Below are positions 43,718-53,912 of a DNA stretch of 64,000 nt, one piece after another (positions within the stretch are counted from its first letter, which is position 1; each line of letters opens with the position of its first letter). This DNA comes from Chitinophaga pinensis DSM 2588 (GTDB lineage Bacteria; Bacteroidota; Bacteroidia; Chitinophagales; Chitinophagaceae). The stretch spans positions 1,550,001-1,614,000 of the forward strand of contig NC_013132.1 in the NCBI RefSeq assembly GCF_000024005.1, given 5' to 3'. The translations under genes were made by a program, and so were the position numbers. The notes below the pieces were generated by a model that had not been told where the DNA came from, did not search any database, and worked only from the letters and a program-made list of their open reading frames with translations.

Positions 43718-46252
43718 ATGGATACAAGGAGAGACTTTATCAAAAAAGCCGCATTGCTATCAGGCGGCGCAGGTCTGGCAGGTGTATTGCCAGCCTCTAT
43801 TCAGAGAGCTATGGCCATCAATCCGGCTGCCGGTACAACCTTCCTTGATGCGGAACATGTCGTACTGCTGATGCAGGAAAATCGCTCGTTCGATCATAGT
43901 CTTGGTACACTGCGCGGTGTACGCGGATTCAATGATCCCCGTGCTATCAGACAGCCTGATAAAAATCTGGTGTGGCTGCAGTCCAATGCGAAAGGAGAAA
44001 CGTATGCTCCTTTCCGCCTTGATATCAAAGATTCAAAGGTCACCTGGATGAGTTCTTTGCCACACTCATGGGAAAACCAGGTGGATGCCCGCAATAATGG
44101 TAAATACGATAAATGGCTGGATGTAAAACAGTCCGGTAATAAAGAATACGCCAACCTGCCACTCACCATGGGTTATTTCACCCGTGAGGACATTCCTTTC
44201 TATTACGCACTGGCTGACGCATTCACGGTATGCGACCAGAACTTCTGTTCTTCACTCACTGGTACAACGCCTAACAGACTCTATTTCTGGACAGGCACCA
44301 TCCGTGAAAAACAAAGCCCTGATGCTGCTCCTAACGTACGTAACTCAGAAGTGGATTATGGCGTTCCTGCCAGCTGGACCACCTTCCCTGAGCGACTGGA
44401 AGAAAATGGTATCAGCTGGAAAGTATACCAGAATGAACTGAGCGTGGGTGTTGGTTTTACAGGGGAAGAAGATTCCTGGCTGGCTAACTTCACCGACAAC
44501 CCACTGGAGTTCTTTGCGCAATACAGACCGGAATTTTCGCTTACGCACTATAAACACGTACAACGTAGCATAGAAAAACAGAAAGCGGCTATTACCGCCC
44601 TGGAAGACAAATTAAAGACACTTTCCGGTGCACAGGCTGACGCCGCTCAGAAAGAGCTGCAGGAGAAAAAGGAGTTGTTGCTCAAATTGCAGGAACGGGA
44701 AGAAAAATGGCGTCCTGAGAAATTTGAACTGCTGTCGGAACGTGAAAAGAACATCCACAGAAAAGCATTCACCACAAACGAAAAAGATCCGGATTACCAT
44801 CAGCTGAGCACCCTACAGTATCACGACGGTACTACGGAGCGTACCATGCAGGTGCCAAAAGGCGATGTATTGTACCAGTTCCGCGAAGATGTAAAAAATG
44901 GTCAGTTGCCGACTGTTTCCTGGATCGTCTCTCCTGAAAACTTCTCCGATCATCCTGGCGCACCCTGGTATGGGGCCTGGTATGTAGCAGAAGTAATGGA
45001 TATCCTGACACAAAACCCGGAAGTCTGGAAGAAGACCATCTTTATCCTGGCATATGATGAAAATGATGGCGATTTTGACCACGTACCACCATTCGTACCT
45101 CCACATGGTCCGGGTACCGGGCTTGTGTCCGAAGGCATCGATACCAGCGTGGAATATGTCACCCGCGAACAGGAGCTCCGTAAAAATGGTATGCAGGAAG
45201 AAGATGTAAGAGAAAGTCCTATCGGGCTGGGCTACCGTGTACCACTGATTGTCGCTTCTCCATGGAGCCGCGGTGGTATGGTCTGCTCTGAAGTGTTTGA
45301 CCATACGTCTACCTTACAGTTCCTGGAGCGCTTCCTGCATCATAAGACAGGCAAAAATATCGTTGAAAGTAATATCACTGAATGGCGCCGTACCATCTGC
45401 GGAGACCTCAGTTCTGTCTTTACACCATATAACGGGGAGAAAATACCGTTCCCTTCTTTTGGTGACAAAGACACATTTATCGAAAGTATTCATAAAGCGC
45501 AGTTCAAAGAGGCGCCTTCCGGTTTCAAAAAACTGACGGCTGCGGAGATTGCTGCGATCAATCAAAACCCGGCAACCGCCCCTTACATGGCTAAACAGGA
45601 AGAAGGTCTCCGACCTGCCTGTGCATTGCCTTACGAAATGTATGTGGATGGTCAGCTGAGTAAAGGCGGTTTTGAAATATCTTTCAAAGCAGGCAACGAA
45701 CTGGCAGGAAAAGCAGCCGCAGGTGTGCCTTTTAATGTATATGCACCGGGTAAATATCTGGCAGCTGATAATGCCACTTTTGAAACAGTCAGAACATGGG
45801 CCTATGCAGTAAAAGCAGGCGACAGACTGGCGGATCACTGGCCATTGCAATCATTTGAAAACGGTATATACCACCTGTGTGTCTACGGACCAAATGGGTT
45901 TTTCCGCGAATTTGCCGGCAATGATAAAGCGCCACGACTTGAAGTATGGTGCGACTACGAACGGAAAGGAAAGACCTTTACCGGCAACGTCTCCCTGCAG
46001 TTAAATAATCACCATACCCAGGCGCTGACGATTGAAATTATCGATCATGCGTATGGCAAATCCGTACAGAAAAAGACACTGGCTGCCAATAGTAAAACAG
46101 CCCTTGTACTGGATCTGCAAAAGAGCCATTCCTGGTACGATTTCAGCGTACGTATTACCGGACAAACATCCTTTGAAAGAAGATATGCCGGTCGTGTGGA
46201 AAATGGTAAAGCGGGCTTCAGTGATCCTGCGATGGGCCGAGTGAAAGGATAA
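43718..46252 (+). CDS. Phosphocholine-specific phospholipase C, Tat-exported
   Basis: An 844-residue secreted enzyme of the bacterial PLC (acid-phosphatase superfamily) type. The N-terminus is a Tat signal (DTRRDFIKK, about residues 1-33). The catalytic domain has [20 protein letters not shown], with Asn/Thr nucleophile region [26 protein letters not shown], and SPWSRGG. The C-terminal ~200 residues form two DUF756 modules, each with the family's Y/F-rich beta pattern. A ~60-residue charged coiled coil (about residues 288-350) is inserted before the [10 protein letters not shown] segment. It splits phosphocholine lipids. The ATG at 43718 fits the Tat signal; the SDR gene follows 37 bases after the stop. 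Confidence 0.93.
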   Translation: MDTRRDFIKKAALLSGGAGLAGVLPASIQRAMAINPAAGTTFLDAEHVVLLMQENRSFDHSLGTLRGVRGFNDPRAIRQPDKNLVWLQSNAKGETYAPFRLDIKDSKVTWMSSLPHSWENQVDARNNGKYDKWLDVKQSGNKEYANLPLTMGYFTREDIPFYYALADAFTVCDQNFCSSLTGTTPNRLYFWTGTIREKQSPDAAPNVRNSEVDYGVPASWTTFPERLEENGISWKVYQNELSVGVGFTGEEDSWLANFTDNPLEFFAQYRPEFSLTHYKHVQRSIEKQKAAITALEDKLKTLSGAQADAAQKELQEKKELLLKLQEREEKWRPEKFELLSEREKNIHRKAFTTNEKDPDYHQLSTLQYHDGTTERTMQVPKGDVLYQFREDVKNGQLPTVSWIVSPENFSDHPGAPWYGAWYVAEVMDILTQNPEVWKKTIFILAYDENDGDFDHVPPFVPPHGPGTGLVSEGIDTSVEYVTREQELRKNGMQEEDVRESPIGLGYRVPLIVASPWSRGGMVCSEVFDHTSTLQFLERFLHHKTGKNIVESNITEWRRTICGDLSSVFTPYNGEKIPFPSFGDKDTFIESIHKAQFKEAPSGFKKLTAAEIAAINQNPATAPYMAKQEEGLRPACALPYEMYVDGQLSKGGFEISFKAGNELAGKAAAGVPFNVYAPGKYLAADNATFETVRTWAYAVKAGDRLADHWPLQSFENGIYHLCVYGPNGFFREFAGNDKAPRLEVWCDYERKGKTFTGNVSLQLNNHHTQALTIEIIDHAYGKSVQKKTLAANSKTALVLDLQKSHSWYDFSVRITGQTSFERRYAGRVENGKAGFSDPAMGRVKG

Positions 46253-46289
46253 GCATATATTTAGCACTGAAAATGTAAATACATCAGAT

Positions 46290-47006
46290 ATGGAATCAAT
46301 AAAAGGAAAAAACGCCCTCGTAACAGGTGCCGGAAAAGGAATCGGGAAGGCAGTTGCCAAACAACTGGCCGCTGAAGGAGTGAACCTGGCATTGTTAGCG
46401 CGTACCGAGAAAGACCTGCAGGCAGTAGCGGAAGAACTGAAGGGCACAGGTGTGAAGGTAGTCTATGCTACCGCAGATGTTGCTGAAAGAAAAGAAGTAG
46501 AAGCTGCAATAGAAAAGATGACGGCTGAACTGGGTAGCATCGATATTCTGATCAATAACGCCGGTATCGGGAAGTTTGGAAAGTTCCTGGAACTGGAGCC
46601 GGAAGAGTGGGAGCAGGTCGTTAAAGTAAACCTTTTCGGCGCCTATTATGTTGTACGTACAGTACTGCCTGGTATGTTATCCCGTCAGACAGGCGATATC
46701 GTTAATATCTCATCTACAGCAGGTCAGAAAGGCGCTCCGGTAACCAGTGCTTACAGTGCTTCCAAATTCGGACTGATCGGTATGTCTGAGTCCCTAATGC
46801 AGGAAGTACGTAAGTCTAATATCAGGGTGACTACTTTAACGCCAAGCACCATTGCGACAGATATGGCTATAGACCTGAAACTGACAGATGGCAATCCGGA
46901 AAAAGTGATGCAGGCGGAAGATTTTGCCGAGCTGATCGTGATGCAGCTGAAGCTAAACAGACGTACCTTTGTAAAAGAAGCGGGATTATGGTCAACCAAC
47001 CCGTGA
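46290..47006 (+). CDS. Short-chain dehydrogenase/reductase (FabG-like)
   Basis: A 238-residue NAD(P)-dependent oxidoreductase of classical SDR type: [16 protein letters not shown] (about 10-25), [10 protein letters not shown] (88-97), catalytic Ser in [12 protein letters not shown] and the Y-x3-K in [12 protein letters not shown]. It resembles 3-oxoacyl-ACP reductases, but members of this branch vary in substrate, so only a general ketone/alcohol reductase role is supported. It follows the phospholipase C gene by 37 bases and may be co-transcribed; it ends at a bidirectional terminator. Confidence 0.88.
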   Translation: MESIKGKNALVTGAGKGIGKAVAKQLAAEGVNLALLARTEKDLQAVAEELKGTGVKVVYATADVAERKEVEAAIEKMTAELGSIDILINNAGIGKFGKFLELEPEEWEQVVKVNLFGAYYVVRTVLPGMLSRQTGDIVNISSTAGQKGAPVTSAYSASKFGLIGMSESLMQEVRKSNIRVTTLTPSTIATDMAIDLKLTDGNPEKVMQAEDFAELIVMQLKLNRRTFVKEAGLWSTNP

Positions 47007-47031
47007 TTTAATCTTATCATATTGTTTAAGC

Positions 47032-47065
47032 AGAAAGGCCGCTCAATACATTGAGCGGCCTTTCT
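47032..47065. terminator. Bidirectional terminator
   Basis: A 15-bp perfect stem (47032-47046 with 47051-47065, core GGCCGCTCAA) with loop TACA between the convergent SDR and SufE-like genes. Confidence 0.88.
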
Positions 47066-47085
47066 CTTATAACTGCTTTCGTTTA

Positions 47086-47511
47086 TTACAGGGCTTGCAA
47101 TAACTGTATCTGGTACGCTACTGCCTGTGATTTCATTTTCCTTAATATCAACGGCCATTGCAGCGTCAGGAACGGCTGAAAAAGACCGGAGATCTCGTTC
47201 ATGAAATAGATATCCGCATCAGCGATATCTTTTGGATGATTGCCGGACAGAACCCTTGAAAACATGGCCAGCAGACCATTCGTCGCTTTATCGCTGCTGG
47301 CTGCTGTGAACCATACTTTTTCCTTGATATAGACAGCACGGACCCAAATATCGGAGATCCAGCCCTGTACCTGGTAGTGTTCATGTTTATACTTGTCTTC
47401 CATCAAAGGCAATGATTTTGCAATATTATCTATGTATTGCTGGCGGCTTTCTTCATCTTCGAGGTGCATTACATCCTCAATCAGTTTATCCTGTACTTCA
47501 TTTATTGACAT
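47086..47511 (-). CDS. SufE-like protein lacking the catalytic cysteine
   Basis: A 141-residue protein with the fold pattern of SufE, which takes sulfur from the cysteine desulfurase SufS for iron-sulfur cluster building. Matches include the N-terminal helix pair, the loop after KYKHEHY, the strand VQGWISDIWV, and LAMFSRVLSGNHPKDI (about 85-100), which corresponds to the SufE helix with RVYSGQTPEEI. In SufE the loop reads GCQSxVW with the sulfur-accepting Cys; here residue 51 is Trp (GWISDIW), and the protein has no cysteine at all. It therefore cannot carry sulfur and may be a regulator or a diverged structural protein. It stands alone, with no sufS nearby. Confidence 0.8.
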   Translation of the reverse strand: MSINEVQDKLIEDVMHLEDEESRQQYIDNIAKSLPLMEDKYKHEHYQVQGWISDIWVRAVYIKEKVWFTAASSDKATNGLLAMFSRVLSGNHPKDIADADIYFMNEISGLFQPFLTLQWPLILRKMKSQAVAYQIQLLQAL

Positions 47512-47889
47512 AGACGCTCTTTTAAAGGTGACAATATGAATTTACGCAGATCTGCTGGTTGATGGTGAATCAAAAGCGGAAATTCTTTTTTAATTTTTAG
47601 GAGCTACAGTTCCTTCATTAAATACGCTGGCATTAATCAATCACTGTTTTATTACGCGCTACATGAATTTAGGTAGCATTATGATTTTCCCTCCCTGTCA
47701 ATAAATTCATTTTGCCGCCTTCCTATCAGTAACAATTACCTGTTTTGCGCGAACAACTCATGTCCTGACATCGTCAGTAAAAAGTAGCAACGCATATACA
47801 ATTCTCATCCTGCGGTTCATTAGTGCCTCGTCAGCTGTCCTTGAATATTGGATCTCTTTAATGCTGATATTGTGATATCATCTCCCAAT
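47512..47889. other. Intergenic gap without recognised content
   Basis: A 378-base stretch between the SufE-like gene start and the WG-repeat gene stop, both on the minus strand. It is A/T-rich, has no long open frame and no clear hairpin. It must hold the SufE-like gene's promoter, but no exact TAnnTTTG element is evident. Confidence 0.5.
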
Positions 47890-48918
47890 CTATGGTAGTT
47901 GAGGCTCATCTATGGGAATAGACGTCTGACCCGGATTAATACTTCCCTCAAACTCATTACTGTAGATAATGACAGCCGGTTCTATTTTATCTGGTCTTGG
48001 GAAATAGTACATCGCATATCGCATTCTCGTCTTGAATACACCTTCATACACCGGACAATGCAGCTCCCAGTACCTTTGTGCAGATAGGGAAACCCGCCGC
48101 GAAAAATTCGATGAAAATAGATGGTCACTACGGGGGGGAATTTCCAGGTTTCTCCATTCATTATTGCCAGTCAGTGCTTCCAGCCAGATATGAAGACGGC
48201 CGTGTGTCGTTAACAATGTGGCCGCTTTCTGTCCTGCATTGACCACAAACACCTTATATCCGTTATATCTGTCCTCGACTACAGTCCTGGCTGCCGGAAC
48301 AGCTACAATACGCAATGTATCTGTAGGAAACAGTGTATCAAAAGGAGAGACAGCATTCGGATAATTTTTCCACTCGTTCTGCCTTATCTCAGAAGACGTT
48401 CCTTCTTGAATCAAATAACTAATATCCCCCAGGTAATCTATGTTTTTGTTATATAGCGTCATATGTGGTTCATTCCGTGTGAGATGACCCAATGAATCCA
48501 TATAGAAGTAAACGAATGGTGGAATTTTTACTATCAGTCTTTCGGATGTATGGATCGCTTCCAGCTCTTTTGCCTCATCAGATACTTTACAACCGCTTTT
48601 GTCAATATAAAAGACCTTGTCATTTTCATATACTCTCGCCAGTCCGTCATGAAATGGTAATGCCTGTTCAAAACGAGGTTGTATTACATAATGTCCGCTG
48701 GTATCGATATAGCCATAAAACCCGGCTTCTCTCACCGGAGCAAGACCTTCCTTAAAGGGATACGCCGCGAAAAATCGCGGCGTAATCACTATTGTTTTCT
48801 CTTTATTGACATATCCGAATTTTCCCCGGTCGCTGATCAGGTACAGGGAATCACTTTGTGCATACAGGTCACTTACTCCAATCGTCAGCAACAACGTTAC
48901 TATACTCACTATCCTCAT
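47890..48918 (-). CDS. WG-repeat-containing secreted protein
   Basis: A 342-residue exported protein with a signal peptide (about 1-20, ending LYAQ). It carries three or four WG-type repeats (about 25-120), each built on the pattern GKFGYVNKEKTIVITPRF and GFYGYIDTSGHYVIQPRF, a beta-rich motif common in secreted or surface proteins of this phylum. The second half (150-342) is unassigned, with a beta-rich region around residue 225-300. Its ATG overlaps the last 4 bases of the DUF4349 gene (ATGA arrangement), so the two are translated together. Function unknown. Confidence 0.75.
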   Translation of the reverse strand: MRIVSIVTLLLTIGVSDLYAQSDSLYLISDRGKFGYVNKEKTIVITPRFFAAYPFKEGLAPVREAGFYGYIDTSGHYVIQPRFEQALPFHDGLARVYENDKVFYIDKSGCKVSDEAKELEAIHTSERLIVKIPPFVYFYMDSLGHLTRNEPHMTLYNKNIDYLGDISYLIQEGTSSEIRQNEWKNYPNAVSPFDTLFPTDTLRIVAVPAARTVVEDRYNGYKVFVVNAGQKAATLLTTHGRLHIWLEALTGNNEWRNLEIPPRSDHLFSSNFSRRVSLSAQRYWELHCPVYEGVFKTRMRYAMYYFPRPDKIEPAVIIYSNEFEGSINPGQTSIPIDEPQLP

Positions 48919-49820
48919 TCTTCCAGTTTTTTCGCGATCTTATTGATCAGTTTCAGTTTATCAACGATCACCAGCAACACGAACGCACCACACACGATGC
49001 CTACAGCTGCAAATACCAGGTAAGTAAAGTAATGTATCGTCCATTCCAGCGCTACTCTCACCCTATGTATAAAACTGATAGGTTTCTTTTCGGTCGCACC
49101 CTCATACAGTGATACACGTACCGTACAGAACTCATTCTCCGTATCAAAATTTCCCAGTTCAACACCCAGGTCCTGCAACTTCCCTTCTGTCTCCAGGATT
49201 TTATCATGCAGGGCCACCAGGTCTGTAATAGGGCCGGGTTTTGATTTTAATTCATTCAGTGATTCCAGTGTTTTCAATAGAGAGGCTTTCTGTGCATTCA
49301 GCTGACGATATTCATTGGTTTTATCCACTTTGGTGATCTCGGTAGATCTGATCACGCCTATTTTCTGGATGGCCAGGTAGAAGGAATCAAACACTTCCGG
49401 ATTAACACCAATCATCAGGTGGAGCTCGCGACCGCCTTTCAGTCCTAAAGCCTGTTCGTACTGTACGATTGCTTTGAAGGACTCCGTTTGCTGGGAGATT
49501 TGTCTGGCATCGTCCTCAAAATGAGACGACTTTGTACGGATGGACGCCGTTTTTTCATACTTCTGGCTGGGAGTAGCGGCAACGGGGGCCGACATGTCCG
49601 GTTGAGACATAGAATTGCTACTCTTGTACTGCACCTTTTCGGATGCATAGTTTTTTCTCAGATTGCTGATATTCTCAAAGAAGTCAACGCTATAGTCATT
49701 GGTCTGCCGGGTGTCAGTAGCTACATATCCATAAATAAGTCTGAAAACAAACAGTACAGCAAAAATCAGGGTCGCCCAACGCACCAGTCCCCAGATGCGG
49801 GCTTTAAAACTTTTTGTCAT
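48915..49820 (-). CDS. DUF4349-containing membrane protein
   Basis: A 301-residue protein with an N-terminal membrane segment (about 10-30), a periplasmic domain with a long coiled coil (about residues 165-225, NEYRQLNAQKASLLKTLESL and GPITDLVALHDKILETEGKL), and a second membrane segment near the C-terminus (about 260-290). The pattern fits DUF4349 proteins, often envelope-linked and of unknown function. The ATG at 49820 is chosen, since upstream in-frame codons from 49877 would place charged residues before the membrane helix. It is co-translated with the WG-repeat gene. Confidence 0.75.
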   Translation of the reverse strand: MTKSFKARIWGLVRWATLIFAVLFVFRLIYGYVATDTRQTNDYSVDFFENISNLRKNYASEKVQYKSSNSMSQPDMSAPVAATPSQKYEKTASIRTKSSHFEDDARQISQQTESFKAIVQYEQALGLKGGRELHLMIGVNPEVFDSFYLAIQKIGVIRSTEITKVDKTNEYRQLNAQKASLLKTLESLNELKSKPGPITDLVALHDKILETEGKLQDLGVELGNFDTENEFCTVRVSLYEGATEKKPISFIHRVRVALEWTIHYFTYLVFAAVGIVCGAFVLLVIVDKLKLINKIAKKLEE

Positions 49821-49916
49821 ATAGGGTATAAATTGAGGACGTAATTTAGGGAATTGTTCGCAGCTACCGGTGCACATCTCATTGCCACAATGGTGAAGTT
49901 GCTGTATGAAAGATGA

Positions 49917-52055
49917 TCAGGCTTTCTCTACTTCCAGCTCAAATCCTTTATTCAGGATCAGTTTACCTTCCGTATCACCTGCAGCACCTGGCAGTTTCCA
50001 GCCTTTGATCTTACCGGTCTTTCCTTTAGCCAGCAGATCGGCAATCTGTTTGTCAGTGAGTTTCTTGCCAAAGACTTCAAATGGCACTTTAAAGCCGCAT
50101 ACGTTGAAGTTTGCACAGCCATAAGCGGTATTCCCTTTCTTCAGTGGGTGTGCCTTGCATTTCGGGCATTGTTGCTCCGCAATAACGACGGCTTTCTTCG
50201 GCTCTTTCGGTTTAGCCTCTTTTTTGGGTTTCTCTTCTTTTTCCTTTTCTTTTTCTTCCGGTTGATCCGGCCGCACGGTGATCACTTTATAATTAGAGGT
50301 CTTTACTTCGATCGTCAGGTCAATTACCATCTGGATCAGCTCCTGTTTGAAGGTCTCCATGGCATATTCGCCTTTCTCTATCTGACGCAGTTTACCTTCC
50401 CAGATACCTGTCAGCTCAGGGCTTTTCAGCAGTTCTGTTTGAATGGTATCAATGAGATCGATACCCGTTTGTGTAGCGAAGATATTCTTCTTACGTTTCT
50501 CAATATATTTCCGGCGGAAGAGGGTTTCGATAATATTCGCACGGGTAGATGGACGTCCGATACCGTTATCTTTCAGTAACTCACGCATTTCTTCATCATC
50601 GACCTGTTTACCCGCTGTTTCCATGGCACGGAGTAAAGTGGCTTCTGTGAAGGCTTTCGGTGGCGTAGTCCTACCCTGGTGAATCCTGGGGGTATGTGGG
50701 CCACTCTCGCCAACCTCAAAAACCGGCAGGATCTTTTCCTCTTCTTCACCTTCTTTTTTAGGCGTCACATCATTGGCATATACTTCCTTCCAGCCTGGCT
50801 CCAGTATCTGCTTACCGGTTACTTTAAATTCCACCTGACCCACTTTACCCAATATGGTCGTATTGGATATTTTACACTCCGGATAGAAAGCTGCAATGAA
50901 ACGTCTGGCTACGAGGTCATAAATACGTTTCTCTTCCATACCAAGATTGGACGGATAGATACCCGTAGGGATGATCGCATGGTGATCTGTCACCTTTTTA
51001 TCATCGAAAACAGTCTTGAGCTTTGGAATCGGATTGGCCAGTATTGGTGCTGTCAATGCCGCATAAGGCGTCAGGTCCTGCATGATACCTGCAATTTTCG
51101 GATGCAGGTCTTCGGAGAGGTAAGTGGTATCTACCCTTGGGTAGGTCACCAGCTTCTTTTCATACAGGTTCTGGATATATTTCAGGGTATCGTCAGCAGA
51201 ATAAGCGTATTTCTTATTGGCTTCCACCTGTAAGGCGGTGAGGTCAAACAGCTTGGGATTACCCTCTTTCCCTTCTTTTTTCTCAAAGGAAGTGACTTCG
51301 AATGGGTGCTCTTTCAGATAAGCCAGCCCTTTTTCTGCCCGGTCCAGTACCTTGATACGGTCAATGGTAGCGGTAAATTCCACTTCCCGGTATACTGTTT
51401 TCAACTCCCAGTATTCCTCGGAAACGAAGGCGTTGATCTCTTTCTGCCGGGCTACGATCATCGCCAGGGTAGGAGTCTGTACCCTCCCGATGGAGAGTAC
51501 AGTCTTTCCCATGGCAAATTTCTTGGTGAACAGCCGGGTGGCATTCATGCCCAGTAACCAGTCGCCGATCGCCCTGGCACTACCCGCTGCATATAGGTTA
51601 TTATATTGGTCTGCGTCTTTGAGTTTCTGAAATCCTTCGCGGATCGCCTGTTCTGTCAGTGAAGAGATCCACAGCCTTTTTACAGGCGCGGTGCATTGGG
51701 CTTTAAGCAATACCCATCGCTGGATAAGCTCCCCTTCCTGGCCGGCATCCCCGCAGTTGATCACTTCTTCACTATGCTGTACCAGTTGTTCGATGATCTT
51801 GAACTGCTTCTGAACGCCCGAGTTGTCTATGAGTTTAATGCCAAAACTGCTGGGGATCATGGGGAGATCTTCCAGTCGCCAGAACTTCCATTGTTCCGTA
51901 TAATCATGCGGCTCTTTCAGCGTACAGAAATGCCCGAAGGTCCAGGTTACCTGGTATCCGTTGCCTTCGTAATATCCATCCTTACGTTCTTTAGCGCCAA
52001 TGACTTCGGCAATGTCTCTGGCTACACTTGGTTTTTCAGCGATACAAACCTTCAT
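49917..52055 (-). CDS. topB: DNA topoisomerase III (type IA)
   Basis: A 712-residue type IA topoisomerase that passes DNA strands through a transient single-strand break. The Toprim domain begins CIAEKPSVARDIAEVIG and has DAGQEGELIQRW, whose acidic residues bind Mg. The catalytic Tyr is in KLVTYPRVDTTYLSEDL near residue 304. After the core come a Lys/Glu-rich linker (about 605-630) and a C-terminal zinc-finger-like segment with CPKC and a second pair of cysteines, then a short TopB-type tail. The ATG at 52055 is preferred to the TTG two codons upstream. It stands alone on the minus strand. Confidence 0.95.
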   Translation of the reverse strand: MKVCIAEKPSVARDIAEVIGAKERKDGYYEGNGYQVTWTFGHFCTLKEPHDYTEQWKFWRLEDLPMIPSSFGIKLIDNSGVQKQFKIIEQLVQHSEEVINCGDAGQEGELIQRWVLLKAQCTAPVKRLWISSLTEQAIREGFQKLKDADQYNNLYAAGSARAIGDWLLGMNATRLFTKKFAMGKTVLSIGRVQTPTLAMIVARQKEINAFVSEEYWELKTVYREVEFTATIDRIKVLDRAEKGLAYLKEHPFEVTSFEKKEGKEGNPKLFDLTALQVEANKKYAYSADDTLKYIQNLYEKKLVTYPRVDTTYLSEDLHPKIAGIMQDLTPYAALTAPILANPIPKLKTVFDDKKVTDHHAIIPTGIYPSNLGMEEKRIYDLVARRFIAAFYPECKISNTTILGKVGQVEFKVTGKQILEPGWKEVYANDVTPKKEGEEEEKILPVFEVGESGPHTPRIHQGRTTPPKAFTEATLLRAMETAGKQVDDEEMRELLKDNGIGRPSTRANIIETLFRRKYIEKRKKNIFATQTGIDLIDTIQTELLKSPELTGIWEGKLRQIEKGEYAMETFKQELIQMVIDLTIEVKTSNYKVITVRPDQPEEKEKEKEEKPKKEAKPKEPKKAVVIAEQQCPKCKAHPLKKGNTAYGCANFNVCGFKVPFEVFGKKLTDKQIADLLAKGKTGKIKGWKLPGAAGDTEGKLILNKGFELEVEKA

Positions 52056-52101
52056 AGTCAATTAAAACAGGGAAGCAAATGTCGTATAAATACCTAAGAA
52101 G

Positions 52102-53772
52102 CTACTTAACTTCTGACAGGTATTTATGCACAAAGCTGATCGCCATCGATCCTTCCCCGACTGCTGCCGCCACCCTGTTCATTGCCTGTGCGCGAACATC
52201 GCCTGCAGCAAAGATCCCGGGACAGCTGGTTTCCAGCAGGTAAGGATCACGGTCCTGTTTCCATATCCGCTTGAATGCCTCGCAGTTATGCAGATCGCCA
52301 CCTGTTTTGATAAAGCCTTTTTCATCCTTGATGATATCCAGTGCGATCCAGTCGGTGAATGGTTTGGCCCCGATAAAGATGTACAGGGCATCCGCATGTA
52401 CTTCCTGCTGCTCTTTGGTATCTATATTACAGAGAATCAATTGGCCCAGGCGGTCGCTGCCTTTTGCTTCGGCAATCTCCGTTTTCGGATGGAGGGTAAT
52501 ATTGGCTACGCCGGAGATCTGCTCTATCAGGTAAGCTGACATTGTACTGCTCAGGTCCTCCCGGCGGATAATGATATGTACGTTTTTGGCAAATTTGGAA
52601 AGGTACATCGCGGCTTGTCCGGCTGAGTTACCGCCACCTACAATGTAAACTTCCATGCCGGTACAGGCAGATGCCTCTGTCATGGCTGCGCCGTAATAAA
52701 CGCCCGCGCCGGTGAAATCAGGTACGCCTTTGGTTTCCAGCTGACGGTAATCAACGCCGGTGGTGATGATCACCGCACGGGTATTGATCTCCGTGCCATC
52801 TTCCAGGATCACCTTTTTATAACCGTCTTTCTGTTTGATGTCTTTTACGGACTGTGGCGTAATAAACTCCGTACCCAGTCGTGTAGCCTGTGCAATAGCA
52901 CGTCTGGTCAGTTCTGAACCGCTCAATCCACTCGGGAAGCCCAGGTAGTTCTCAATACGGGAACTGGTACCTGCCTGTCCACCGGGAGCTCGTCTTTCGA
53001 TCAGCAGCGTTTTCAGACCTTCAGATGCGCCGTATACACCTGCTGCAAGTCCCGCAGGACCAGCACCTATAATCACCACATCGTATACATCCAGTTTCAC
53101 CTGCGGATTCAGCCCTACTTTATGTGCAATATCTATGATAGATGGATTGGAAAGGAAAGTACCGTCTTCAAAGAATACCAGCGGTACATCTTTCTGACTG
53201 AGGTTATTCAGACTCATTAATTTGCCTGCTTCCTCCGAACTCTGTACATCCAGCCATTGATAGGGAATAAGGTTTCCAGCCAGGAAATCTTTCACAGAGT
53301 GAGACTTGGGCGAGAACTGATATCCCACTACCTTGATACCCCTGAAATCCGGTCTGTAGACGCTCTGCCAGTTGCCCAGCAGATCATCCAGTACAGGATA
53401 TAACCGCTCTTCCGGTGGACTCCATGGTTTTACCAGGTAATAATCCAGCTGTACAGAGTTGATCGCTTTAATCGCTGCATCCGTATCAGAGTAAGCCGTG
53501 AGTAACACCCGGCGCGCATCCGGATAATACTCCATGGCCCTTTCCAGGAAATCCACGCCTTCCATTTCAGGCATACGCTGATCCGAAATGAACATGGCCA
53601 CAATTTCCCCTTTATTTCTGAGTTCCAGTAAAGACTCCAGTGCTTCACTGATAACGGTTGTGCTGATGATTCTGTACTGCTCACGGTACTGACTTTTAAG
53701 GTCTCTTACAAGTGCACGTAATACCTGTGGATCATCGTCAATACAGAGAATATATGGTAAGTTCTGATTCAT
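52102..53772 (-). CDS. Receiver fused to thioredoxin-reductase-like flavoprotein
   Basis: A 556-residue fusion. The N-terminal receiver domain (about 5-125) has the acidic trio D12-D14, phosphoacceptor D64 (FISDQRMPEMEG) and VKPW. A linker domain resembling glutaredoxin (about 140-225) follows, then a thioredoxin-reductase-like part: FAD loop GAGPAGLAAGVYGASEG, GGQAGTSSRIENYLGFPSG, NAD loop GGGNSAGQAAMYLSKF, and GIFAAGDVRAQAMNRVAAAV. The redox-active CxxC of true thioredoxin reductases is absent; that place reads GAAMTEASAC. A phosphorylation-controlled NAD(P)H:FAD reductase acting on another acceptor is suggested. It lies 140 bases after the cNMP-domain kinase gene, its probable partner. Confidence 0.88.
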   Translation of the reverse strand: MNQNLPYILCIDDDPQVLRALVRDLKSQYREQYRIISTTVISEALESLLELRNKGEIVAMFISDQRMPEMEGVDFLERAMEYYPDARRVLLTAYSDTDAAIKAINSVQLDYYLVKPWSPPEERLYPVLDDLLGNWQSVYRPDFRGIKVVGYQFSPKSHSVKDFLAGNLIPYQWLDVQSSEEAGKLMSLNNLSQKDVPLVFFEDGTFLSNPSIIDIAHKVGLNPQVKLDVYDVVIIGAGPAGLAAGVYGASEGLKTLLIERRAPGGQAGTSSRIENYLGFPSGLSGSELTRRAIAQATRLGTEFITPQSVKDIKQKDGYKKVILEDGTEINTRAVIITTGVDYRQLETKGVPDFTGAGVYYGAAMTEASACTGMEVYIVGGGNSAGQAAMYLSKFAKNVHIIIRREDLSSTMSAYLIEQISGVANITLHPKTEIAEAKGSDRLGQLILCNIDTKEQQEVHADALYIFIGAKPFTDWIALDIIKDEKGFIKTGGDLHNCEAFKRIWKQDRDPYLLETSCPGIFAAGDVRAQAMNRVAAAVGEGSMAISFVHKYLSEVK

Positions 53773-53912
53773 ATTAATACTATTAATCGTCTTCTCATTC
53801 AATGCTACAAAAATTCTGCAACTCCCTTTCCCACAAAACGTCCTCACAAATCCCGACTATAATCCGCCCCACAATCTCCGCTGCATTCAAATTCTTAATT
53901 CTTAATTGAAAC

